Shown piece after piece: positions 1-5,901 of a stretch of DNA of 9,407 bases. Origin of the DNA: Pyrodictium sp. GTDB taxonomy: Archaea > Thermoproteota > Thermoprotei_A > Sulfolobales > Pyrodictiaceae. How positions within the stretch are numbered: the stretch's first letter is position 1; the number at the start of each line of letters is the position of its first letter. The notes under the pieces were generated by a model, which had not been told where the DNA came from, did no database searches, and saw only the letters and a list, made by a program, of their open reading frames with translations. The position numbers and the translations under genes are program-made. Location of the stretch: the NCBI GenBank assembly GCA_015662475.1, contig DQUB01000096.1, positions 1 through 9,407 of the forward strand, read 5' to 3'.

Positions 1-630
1 AAGGATGTTCTAGTAAAGCTGGGCTTTAGCGAGGAGAAAGCTGAGAAGATTGCAGAAGCTGCTAAGAAGAGTATGGGTGCAGACTATCCAGAGTTCGACA
101 TAAGACCTATGCAGAGGCTTGCCCAGATAACGCTAGAGCTGTTCAAGTTGAGGAGAGAGCTTGCAGACTACATTGCCCAAGTGATGAAAGAGGTTGCACC
201 AAACATTACAGCTCTAGTAGGCCCACTTCTAGGCGCAAGACTCATCAGCCTTGCTGGAAGCTTGGAGGAGCTAGCATTCCTACCAGCAAGCACAATCCAG
301 GTGCTTGGTGCGGAGAAAGCATTGTTCAGAGCTTTGAGAACTGGCGGTAAACCGCCAAAGCATGGCGTAATATTCCAGTTCCCATACATCCACCGTTCAC
401 CAAGATGGCAGCGTGGTAAGATTGCACGTGCACTAGCAGCAAAGCTTGCTATCGCAGCTAAGGTTGACTACTTCACAGGCAGATTCATCGGTGATAAGCT
501 TAGAGAAGCTCTAATGAAGCGTATAGAGGAGATTAAGAGGATCTACGCTAAACCACCGAAGAGGAAGAAAGAGGAGAAAGCACCAAGACCTGCAAAGCCT
601 AGGAAGAGGGCTAGGAGAAAGAAGAAGTAG
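1..630 (+). CDS. nop5: Nop5/Nop56-family box C/D RNP core protein (5' end outside window)
   Basis: Scaffold protein of the archaeal box C/D sRNP, which guides 2'-O-methylation of rRNA and tRNA. In the family it bridges L7Ae on the kink-turn RNA to fibrillarin. The frame is open from base 1, so the gene enters from the left; the ATG at 73 is internal because 24 family-like codons precede it. The visible part contains the Nop domain, with the conserved runs ALVGPLLGARLISLAGS and GAEKALFRAL, then GKPPKHGVIFQFPYIH and KIARALAAKLAIAAKVDYFTG. It ends in a lysine/arginine-rich tail from about base 540, typical of archaeal Nop5 and probably RNA-contacting. The N-terminal fibrillarin-binding domain and most of the coiled coil lie outside the window. 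The gene ends with TAG, 44 bases before the fibrillarin start, and the two are probably co-transcribed. Family assignment is very secure. Confidence 0.96.
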   Translation, partial: KDVLVKLGFSEEKAEKIAEAAKKSMGADYPEFDIRPMQRLAQITLELFKLRRELADYIAQVMKEVAPNITALVGPLLGARLISLAGSLEELAFLPASTIQVLGAEKALFRALRTGGKPPKHGVIFQFPYIHRSPRWQRGKIARALAAKLAIAAKVDYFTGRFIGDKLREALMKRIEEIKRIYAKPPKRKKEEKAPRPAKPRKRARRKKK

Positions 631-674
631 ACTTAAGCCAGTACAAGAAATAGTCTTGGTATGGGTGTGAGAGT

Positions 675-1382
675 TTGAGCGAAGTAGTCAACGTGTATGA
701 GCATGAGAAATACAAAAATGTCTACGTGGTCGAGCTTGACGATGGTTCAACAAGGTTAGCTACAAAGAATCTTGCACCAGGCTTTAGAGTCTATGGTGAA
801 CGACTCTTCAAGTGGAAAGGCGAAGAGTATCGCGAGTGGAACCCATACCGTAGCAAGCTAGCAGCAGCTCTACTCAAAGGCATAGAAGAGCTACCAATCA
901 AAGAAGGAGACAAGGTGCTCTACCTAGGCGCTGCAACAGGTACAACATCTAGCCACGTTTCAGACATTGTCGGCCCCAATGGCAAAGTTTACGCACTCGA
1001 TATTGCACCTAGAGTTATGAGGGAACTCATAGTAGTTTGTGAACGCAGACCAAACATGGTGCCCATACTAGCTGATGCACGTAAACCCTACGAGTACCGC
1101 CACCTAGTAGACCGTGTAGACGGCATATATGCTGACGTAGCACAGCCAGAACAGGCTGGTCTAGTAGCCGACAATGCCGACTACTTCTTGAAAGAAGGTG
1201 GATGGCTCCTACTAGCAATTAAGGCTCGTAGCATTGACGTGACAAAAGCTCCTGACGAAGTGTTTAAGAAGGAGATAGACGTGTTGAAGAGTAGAGGTTT
1301 CGAAATAGTAGATGTTGTACACCTAGAACCTTTCGATAGAGACCACGCAATGGTATATGCTAGGTATAAGCCGAAGAGCTAA
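675..1382 (+). CDS. flpA: Fibrillarin, rRNA/tRNA 2'-O-methyltransferase
   Basis: SAM-dependent methyltransferase of the box C/D sRNP; it methylates ribose 2'-OH groups at sites chosen by guide RNAs. The 235-residue length is normal for archaea. A short N-terminal beta domain (about 1-55) precedes a Rossmann methyltransferase fold. Visible motifs are the SAM loop YLGAATGTTSSH (83-94), the acidic strand end VYALDIAP (105-112), DARKP (134-138), YADVAQPEQ (152-160) and AIKARS (181-186). The family K-D-K-H catalytic set probably maps to K61, D154, K183 and the histidine of the terminal DHA motif (H224). The start is TTG: no ATG or GTG lies in frame between the upstream in-frame TAG (651-653) and this codon, and GGTGTG a few bases upstream can serve as a ribosome binding site. 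It follows nop5 by 44 bases and converges on the HTH regulator gene. Confidence 0.96.
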   Translation: MSEVVNVYEHEKYKNVYVVELDDGSTRLATKNLAPGFRVYGERLFKWKGEEYREWNPYRSKLAAALLKGIEELPIKEGDKVLYLGAATGTTSSHVSDIVGPNGKVYALDIAPRVMRELIVVCERRPNMVPILADARKPYEYRHLVDRVDGIYADVAQPEQAGLVADNADYFLKEGGWLLLAIKARSIDVTKAPDEVFKKEIDVLKSRGFEIVDVVHLEPFDRDHAMVYARYKPKS

Positions 1383-1411
1383 CAACACAAAACAGTTTTA
1401 CCTCTTTTCTC
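1383..1411. terminator. Overlapping convergent T-rich terminators
   Basis: Only 15 bases separate the stop codons of the convergent fibrillarin (+) and HTH-regulator (-) genes. The plus strand carries T-rich runs (GTTTTACCTCTTTTCT, about 1394-1409). The minus strand carries CTGTTTTGTGTTGTT just past the regulator's stop. Archaeal termination typically uses such T-rich tracts without a required hairpin. Each terminator would extend into the neighbouring gene's 3' end. Assigned from composition and position only. Confidence 0.45.
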
Positions 1412-2357
1412 CCTCACCCACAACAAGTTCTAGAAGTTCTTCTGGCGTTCTTACAACATCGTAGCCTAAAGCTTCAAGATCTTTTCTGAGATTTGAACGT
1501 CTAACTAACGCTATTTTTTCCGCGGATGAAGCTTCGGCTATCTTTACAGCTTCCTCACTTCTAAGTCCTATGTCTGTATCATGTTTGTGCTCGACAATGA
1601 CAACAGCCTTTTTCTCTGCAAGTTTAACGCCGATGTCTACTGGGCTATGGCGACTATGTACAGCTTTACCACCTCTCTTCTCTATCTGCAAGATTATCTT
1701 TCTCTCAGCAACAGTGTCTACAGACATTCTCTTGGTTGAACGTTTTACTGGCTTTTCTTGGCTGTCAAGTACGGGTATTGGCTTGAATATTTCGTCGCCA
1801 ATAACCTCTAATAGTCTTATGGCTGTTGATAGGGAGACATCCATACTACTCCTCTCATACTCGTAGACTGTCTTTCTCGAAACGCCTACGAGCTTGGCTA
1901 GATCGCCAAGGCTAAGTCCTCTCATCCTCCTAAACTCTCTAAGTTTTTCAGAGTCTATGCGCATGTAGAAATTGCCGTGTCTTTTGACAACGTATATGGA
2001 GTTTTCGAGAGCTGCTTCAAGCCCTCTAACGTTTACAGCGTAGAGACCGTGTTTTTCGTAAGCTGCTATATCGTCTAGCTCTACTCCCCCCTCCTTCTCA
2101 GCAACTATTAGTGGGTGTGCATCGAGAACTGTGCTGAGCCCTCTAAGCTCGCTAGCTTCTCTATTGTCGATGTGTTTTAGGTCTTCTACAACTTTTATGA
2201 AGATGTTCTTTGTTGTGCTTGCAGCGAGTAGGTCTATACTCCTCTTATCATGCGATGTTGGATATGATACGATTTCCACACGGTAGCCTCTCTTCTCGAG
2301 AGCATCCATAACACATGTGTAGAGTTCCTCTAGTCTAGGTGGTGTTTGCCACTTCAT
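1398..2357 (-). CDS. Archaeal HTH-type transcriptional regulator (Cro/C1 HTH flanked by two similar domains)
   Basis: Predicted DNA-binding regulator of the conserved archaeal family annotated as putative HTH-type transcriptional regulatory protein; targets unknown. A central Cro/C1 helix-turn-helix spans about residues 138-188, with LREFRRMRGLSLGDLAKLVG followed by VSRKTVYEYERSS. Flanking it are two alpha/beta domains (about 12-122 and 216-315) that resemble each other: each starts with an EKRG segment, then an S/V-D-I/L strand, a hydrophobic strand and a helix. The C-terminal copy keeps an acidic residue (D241), then E257-x-K259, like a PD-(D/E)xK nuclease-fold core. The full length of 319 residues fits the family. 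The start is ATG; the UPF0216 stop lies just 4 bases upstream, so the two genes form one unit. Membership is fairly secure; nuclease-like ancestry is inference and activity is not claimed. Confidence 0.85.
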   Translation of the reverse strand: MKWQTPPRLEELYTCVMDALEKRGYRVEIVSYPTSHDKRSIDLLAASTTKNIFIKVVEDLKHIDNREASELRGLSTVLDAHPLIVAEKEGGVELDDIAAYEKHGLYAVNVRGLEAALENSIYVVKRHGNFYMRIDSEKLREFRRMRGLSLGDLAKLVGVSRKTVYEYERSSMDVSLSTAIRLLEVIGDEIFKPIPVLDSQEKPVKRSTKRMSVDTVAERKIILQIEKRGGKAVHSRHSPVDIGVKLAEKKAVVIVEHKHDTDIGLRSEEAVKIAEASSAEKIALVRRSNLRKDLEALGYDVVRTPEELLELVVGEGEKR

Positions 2358-2361
2358 ACCA

Positions 2362-2799
2362 TCAGCCTATCCCGCCAAGCTCCAATTCTATAGTGACCAG
2401 AAATACAGTTTTAAACCTCTTTAGAAGCTTGTAGGCTGCCTCAACATCTATGGTTTCAGGACAATACCATAGCCTGTTCTTCAACAGTATACCCACTGTG
2501 TAGCATGACCAGCGATCTCCTCTTATGCGGAAGAAGCTCTTGTAGCCTGTCTTAGAGTAGACGAGTACTATGGGTAGTTTTACGAGTCTGTGTAGGTACC
2601 AGGGAACTATTCTAGCCAACTCTCTTAGCTCGCTTTCATCGATGCAGTGTTCGATGCCAGATTGCAAGGTTATGCAGGGTCTTTTCTCCCCGAGGAGCTC
2701 TTTTAGAGAACGGTATTCTGCTGGTATGGTTTCGCGTATCCTCTTCTCCTCATAGGCTATCCTCCGCTGTATGTATTGGTAGAGTTTTGTAGGGTCCAC
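2362..2799 (-). CDS. UPF0216 (DUF61) family protein
   Basis: Small conserved archaeal protein of unknown function. The core fits UPF0216/DUF61: IPAEYRSLKELLGEKRP (25-41), then SELRELARIVP (56-66) and KLPIVLVYSKTGYKSFFRIRG (74-94) before a C-terminal segment. At 145 residues it is close to family size. Four cysteines (C42, C52, C99, C113) are scattered and form no obvious metal motif. The start is GTG, chosen because no in-frame ATG lies nearby. A very purine-rich GGGGGAG directly abuts it, closer than a normal ribosome binding site, so the true start is slightly uncertain. It is the first gene of the minus-strand pair and ends 4 bases before the HTH regulator. It is divergent from aspS, sharing a short intergenic region. 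Confidence 0.78.
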   Translation of the reverse strand: MDPTKLYQYIQRRIAYEEKRIRETIPAEYRSLKELLGEKRPCITLQSGIEHCIDESELRELARIVPWYLHRLVKLPIVLVYSKTGYKSFFRIRGDRWSCYTVGILLKNRLWYCPETIDVEAAYKLLKRFKTVFLVTIELELGGIG

Positions 2800-2858
2800 C
2801 TCCCCCGTCCCAACCGTAGAAGATTTTGGTTCTAGAGTCTAAAGAGCTGGTGTGGTGC
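2800..2858. promoter_or_regulatory. Divergent promoter region between UPF0216 gene and aspS
   Basis: This 59-base gap separates divergent starts and must serve both directions. On the minus strand CTTTAGACT (about 2837-2845) lies roughly 26 bases before a start site expected near the UPF0216 GTG. On the plus strand no clear TATA box is seen; T-rich GATTTTGG near 2822 is a weak candidate. GGTG at 2849-2852, six bases before ATG 2859, is a plausible ribosome binding site and supports that aspS start. Core elements are assigned by eye. Confidence 0.35.
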
Positions 2859-4244
2859 ATGGCGGGAATGCCCGGTGTTGACATCTCGAAGAGGGTACCT
2901 ATACGAGATCTTTTCGAGAGAGGCGAGGTAGGCCGAGAATATGTTGTGGCTGGCTGGGTTGATGCTGTTAGAGTGCATGGTGGTATAGTCTTTGTGGTTT
3001 TGAGGGATAGGAGTGGTCGAGTACAGCTTGTTGTCAAGAAGAATGTTTCGAGAGAAGCTTGGCAGAAAGCAAGAGATCTAAGTCTAGAGAGTGTTGTGGT
3101 TGCTAAGGGGAGGCTTGTAGAGAGCAAAGCTGCTCTTGGCGGTCGCGAGCTACAAGTTACAGAGCTTGAGGTGCTTGCTGAAGCTGATCCACTACCAATA
3201 GACATTCACGAGCCTGAGAAAACAGTTCTTGCAAAGAGGCTTGACTGGAGATTTTTGGACTTGAGAAACCCGAGAAACCAGCTGATATTCTTGGTCGAGG
3301 CTGAGATGGCTAGAGCTGCTAGACAGTGGTTTATAGAGCATGGTTTTGTCGAGATATTCACTCCAAAGATTGTTGGATCTGCGACAGAAGGTGGTGCAGA
3401 GGTCTTCACAGTCATATACTTCGACAAGCCAGCCTATCTAGCACAATCACCACAACTTTACAAGCAAATGGGCGTGATTGCAGGTTTCGAGAAGGTGTTC
3501 GAGATAGGTCCAGCTTTTCGAGCTGAACCACATCATACGACTCGACACTTAACCGAGTACACTAGCATAGACTTTGAAATGGGGTTCATTAAAAGCTACG
3601 AGGATGTCATGGACGTTGTTGAAGGTGTTGTTAAGGCGATGATAGAGGCAGCTATCAGAAAGTATGGCGATGTTATAAGAGAGTATTTCCCAGATGCATG
3701 GCTTGAGCCTGTAAAAGAGGTTCCAAGGATTGATATTGCAGAGGTAAAACAGCTTCTAGCTAAGAAAGGCAAGATCCTATCACCTGAAGAAGATCTTGAT
3801 ACTGAGGCTGAGAGAATGATTGGCGAGATAGTGTTGGAAGAGTATGGTTCACCGCTAGTGTTTGTGAAGAGGTATCCGTGGAACGCAAGACCATTCTACA
3901 CAATGCCATGTACATGTGCTGTTGAAGGTGCACAATACCCGGAGTGTTGTAGAGATTTACGCCCAGATACGCCAACTTGCAGCTTCGACCTCCTCTTTAG
4001 AGGGCTAGAGATTGCAACAGGTGGTCAACGTCAGCACAACCCGCAATGCCTGGTAGAGCAGATTAAGCAGAAGGGGTTGAACCCGGAAAACTTCAAATGG
4101 TACATAGACATGTTCAGATTTGGTGCTCCACCCCACGGTGGTGCTGGCATAGGTCTTGAGAGGGTTGTTATGCAGCTACTTGGCCTCAAGAACATTAGAG
4201 AGGCTAGACTAGTTCCGCGAGATCCTGAACGCCTCATACCCTAA
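2859..4244 (+). CDS. aspS: Aspartyl-tRNA synthetase (archaeal type, possibly non-discriminating)
   Basis: Class IIb aminoacyl-tRNA synthetase that charges tRNA with aspartate in the cytoplasm. From ATG 2859 it has 461 residues. An N-terminal OB-fold anticodon-binding domain (about 25-110) contains VAGWVDAV and VVLRDRSGRVQLV. The catalytic core carries motif 1 (about 145-170), motif 2 with FRAEPHHTTRH (220-230) and motif 3 with GIGLER (430-435). TEGGAEVF, LAQSPQLYKQ and ATGGQRQH are further family signatures. An upstream in-frame TTG at 2826 is possible but lacks support; GGTG six bases before ATG 2859 favours that start, and ATG 2868 is an alternative. Residues 351-374 form an insertion with five cysteines (C351, C353, C363, C364, C374) that shorter archaeal AspRSs lack as I recall them. 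The tryptophan of the archaeal GWVW motif is Asp here, which may bear on tRNA discrimination. Confidence 0.95.
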   Translation: MAGMPGVDISKRVPIRDLFERGEVGREYVVAGWVDAVRVHGGIVFVVLRDRSGRVQLVVKKNVSREAWQKARDLSLESVVVAKGRLVESKAALGGRELQVTELEVLAEADPLPIDIHEPEKTVLAKRLDWRFLDLRNPRNQLIFLVEAEMARAARQWFIEHGFVEIFTPKIVGSATEGGAEVFTVIYFDKPAYLAQSPQLYKQMGVIAGFEKVFEIGPAFRAEPHHTTRHLTEYTSIDFEMGFIKSYEDVMDVVEGVVKAMIEAAIRKYGDVIREYFPDAWLEPVKEVPRIDIAEVKQLLAKKGKILSPEEDLDTEAERMIGEIVLEEYGSPLVFVKRYPWNARPFYTMPCTCAVEGAQYPECCRDLRPDTPTCSFDLLFRGLEIATGGQRQHNPQCLVEQIKQKGLNPENFKWYIDMFRFGAPPHGGAGIGLERVVMQLLGLKNIREARLVPRDPERLIP

Positions 4245-4303
4245 ACAGTCTCGAGCTTAGCTGACAGTCTTAGACTTAATTAGGGTGGACGATAGCGGTA
4301 AAG
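4245..4303 (+). promoter_or_regulatory. Promoter and candidate palindromic operator of the PadR gene
   Basis: The stretch between aspS and the PadR gene holds two adjacent symmetric elements. AGCTTAGCT (4254-4262) and AGTCTTAGACT (4266-4276) are both perfect inverted repeats around one central base and share a CTTAG core. A TATA-like ACTTAATTA (4274-4282) overlaps the second and sits about 25 bases upstream of the GTG start, which would give a nearly leaderless transcript. PadR-family proteins bind inverted repeats and often repress their own genes, so autoregulation is plausible. Not demonstrated. Confidence 0.4.
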
Positions 4304-4669
4304 GTGGGGCCCCGTATCTTGCTAGGCTCACCTCAACGAAGCATATTGAGGCTCCTTGTTCTCGGGCTTTTAGCTGAAAAGCCTATGCATGGGTACGAGC
4401 TTCTGAAGAGGATAGAGGAGATAACGAGAGGGTTTTGGAGGCCAAGCCCGGGAACACTATATTCGCTGTTGAAGAGTTTGAGGGAGGAAGGGCTAGTTGT
4501 TACAGATCGTGTTGAAGGTTCTGGAGTGCCTAGTGGGCTTCGCATAGTCTATAGGCTCACCAAGAAAGGCTATGACCAGCTCCAACATCTAGCTCCTCGT
4601 GTAGCGACAGTGTTTGAGTCTATAGCCTGGTTCTTCTCGCGATTTGTTCGCAGTAAGGTCAGGATATGA
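4304..4669 (+). CDS. PadR-family winged-helix transcriptional regulator
   Basis: DNA-binding regulator of 121 residues. The winged helix spans about 10-85 with the family hallmarks LRLLVLGLLAEKPMHGYELL, GFWRPSPGTLYSLLKSLREE and GLVVTDRV, then a wing IVYRLTKKGYDQL. The rest (about 86-121) is a short helix, as in the small PadR-s1 type; it would dimerise but has no obvious ligand domain. The start is GTG, preceded closely by AAG and a TATA-like element, suggesting short-leader transcription; TTG at 4319 is a later alternative. Family members typically repress transporter or stress genes. The MFS gene two genes downstream is therefore a possible target, alongside its own gene. A T-rich tract follows the stop, so it is probably transcribed separately from the downstream operon. 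Confidence 0.9.
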   Translation: MGPRILLGSPQRSILRLLVLGLLAEKPMHGYELLKRIEEITRGFWRPSPGTLYSLLKSLREEGLVVTDRVEGSGVPSGLRIVYRLTKKGYDQLQHLAPRVATVFESIAWFFSRFVRSKVRI

Positions 4670-4671
4670 GC

Positions 4672-4690
4672 GTGCACTTGTTTTTTGTGC
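4672..4690 (+). terminator. T-rich terminator after the PadR gene
   Basis: TTGTTTTTTG (4678-4687) lies 9 bases after the PadR stop. It is flanked by GCAC and GTGC, which could form a short stem. The T tract fits archaeal intrinsic termination and would separate the regulator from the operon at 4810. Confidence 0.5.
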
Positions 4691-4692
4691 TG

Positions 4693-4715
4693 GTAGAACA
4701 CAGTTTACTTTCTAC
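4693..4715. repeat. Imperfect inverted repeat in the PadR-operon intergenic region
   Basis: GTAGAA (4693-4698) and TTCTAC (4710-4715) are exact reverse complements separated by 11 bases. It could be a regulator site upstream of the 4810 operon or part of the terminator region. Purely a sequence observation. Confidence 0.35.
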
Positions 4716-4760
4716 TGCGAGAATGACGCGTGTTGATGGCTTTACATCTCGCCTCCTAGG

Positions 4761-4805
4761 ATAACACCTTAACTTGTAGTGTTACCGATACTCTTGCGGT
4801 GTTAC
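4761..4805. promoter_or_regulatory. Candidate operator: three GTGTTAC-like half-sites before the operon
   Basis: Two near-identical 13-base elements, CTTGTAGTGTTAC (4773-4785) and CTTGCGGTGTTAC (4793-4805), lie exactly 20 bases apart. ATAACACC (4761-4768) is the reverse complement of the same core with one mismatch. The block is just upstream of the GTG at 4810. The second copy also supplies GGTG (4798-4801), a well-spaced ribosome binding site. Protein bound here could block both transcription and start-site access. CCTTAACTTG (about 4767-4776) may be the TATA element. A PadR or other regulator site is inferred from geometry only. Confidence 0.4.
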
Positions 4806-4809
4806 TTCT

Positions 4810-5901
4810 GTGAAAGCCTTCAAGCTCATTCTAGGTACTCCCGTTAACGCTGTTCCAAGACCTTGGCTCTACATGCGTGTTCCAGGGATAATGGTTAACG
4901 CATTTGATCTTCTCCAGAATGGGAGGTATAGGGATTTGAGAGGTCGTGGTCTCCGCAAGTTCCTCGGCATAGACGATGATGTTGAGTTGTGGATTGACTC
5001 TGGAGGATACCAGTTTCTCAAGAGAGGCCTTGACCCTGGCGTGGATAAGCTGGCTAAGCTCTACCGTGAAATAGATGCAGACTACTATGTTAGCTTAGAC
5101 TATCCTCCTAGCCCACGCGACGAACCACGTCTTAGAGCTGAGAAGCTTGCAAAGACTATCCGGGCTTTCTGGAGGCTGAGAAGCATTCTTCGAAGTTTAG
5201 CAGAGGAAGGTCGTCTCGTCCCCGTCTTCCACATGTCTGCAGGTCCTACACTTCGCCTACAACTTAGAGCCTATGAGCCATACACTGTTGTTGCCGCTGC
5301 TGGCGGTCTTGTACCCTACTTCATGCAGCTTGCAGGGAAAAAGTCTAGGCTTAAAGCAGTTCTCTTCCTAGCTCTTCTCCGCAAATTGTGGCGTGGTCGT
5401 CTTCACGCTTTGGGCCTAGCATCTGCTGCTGTTATACCTCTTCTCCGCATACTAGGCATTGATAGCGGTGATACTCAAACGTGGAGGCATAAAGCTGCTT
5501 ATGGGAAGATAATTGTCCCTGGTCTTGGCGAGAGACATGTTAGTGGTAAGAGTGTTAGGTTTGGACCAGCAAAGCTTAGAGCTGGAGAAGAGAAGATATT
5601 CTGGAACGTTGTGTCCAAGGTGTCGGCTTCGCTGGGCATAACAGTTGACAGTATTAGGGAGAAGTTCGAGTCAAGAGCGCTCTTTAACGCTTGGGTGCTA
5701 CTCTACGTAGCGTCTAATGGTCTAGAGTATGTAGGTCCAAGCCGCTCTTTTGCACGCTTATACGATATAGCGAGAGAGTTTGAGAGAGCATCGTTAGAAG
5801 CTGTCGAATCTGAACTTACCAGGTTGATTGGCGTTGACGATGTGTCAGTAGCACTTAATAGTGTTGATGGGTTTGACGGGCCAAGGGGTGGACATGGATA
5901 G
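4810..5901 (+). CDS. TGT/DpdA-like nucleobase transglycosylase, zinc site absent
   Basis: Probable TIM-barrel enzyme of the tRNA-guanine transglycosylase superfamily, which exchanges a guanine in RNA or DNA for a 7-deazaguanine. Signatures run in the expected order: WIDSGGYQF (61-69, acid/base D63), YYVSLDYPP (92-100, likely base-binding D97), VPVFH (137-141), AAAGGLVP (162-169), HALGLAS (199-205) and GIDSGDTQTW (216-225, nucleophile candidates D218 and D221). The DS..W..AA.G pattern recalls DpdA, the DNA-modifying branch, more than classic Tgt. There is no cysteine in all 363 residues, so the Cys3His zinc site is missing, and no PUA domain is visible; the last 90 residues are helical and unassigned. 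The start is GTG with GGTG eight bases upstream. Its 3' end overlaps the MFS gene by 8 bases. Superfamily membership is likely; substrate and target nucleic acid are unknown. It could also be a catalytically diverged paralogue. Confidence 0.7.
   Translation: MKAFKLILGTPVNAVPRPWLYMRVPGIMVNAFDLLQNGRYRDLRGRGLRKFLGIDDDVELWIDSGGYQFLKRGLDPGVDKLAKLYREIDADYYVSLDYPPSPRDEPRLRAEKLAKTIRAFWRLRSILRSLAEEGRLVPVFHMSAGPTLRLQLRAYEPYTVVAAAGGLVPYFMQLAGKKSRLKAVLFLALLRKLWRGRLHALGLASAAVIPLLRILGIDSGDTQTWRHKAAYGKIIVPGLGERHVSGKSVRFGPAKLRAGEEKIFWNVVSKVSASLGITVDSIREKFESRALFNAWVLLYVASNGLEYVGPSRSFARLYDIAREFERASLEAVESELTRLIGVDDVSVALNSVDGFDGPRGGHG

Noticed and set aside
73..630. ATG at 73 as the start of the Nop5 gene
   Set aside because: The same frame is open from base 1 with family-like sequence, and the Nop5 N-terminal domain would be missing; the gene is cut by the window edge.
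2826..2858. TTG at 2826 as the aspS start
   Set aside because: No ribosome binding site and an atypical N-terminus; ATG 2859 has GGTG at the right spacing.
2750..3205. 151-residue minus-strand frame opposite the aspS start
   Set aside because: Low-complexity Ser/Thr/Leu-rich shadow of aspS and of the UPF0216 gene; no motif.
5861..5893. Longer MFS start at GTG 5861
   Set aside because: Adds 11 non-family residues; the better ribosome binding site precedes ATG 5894.
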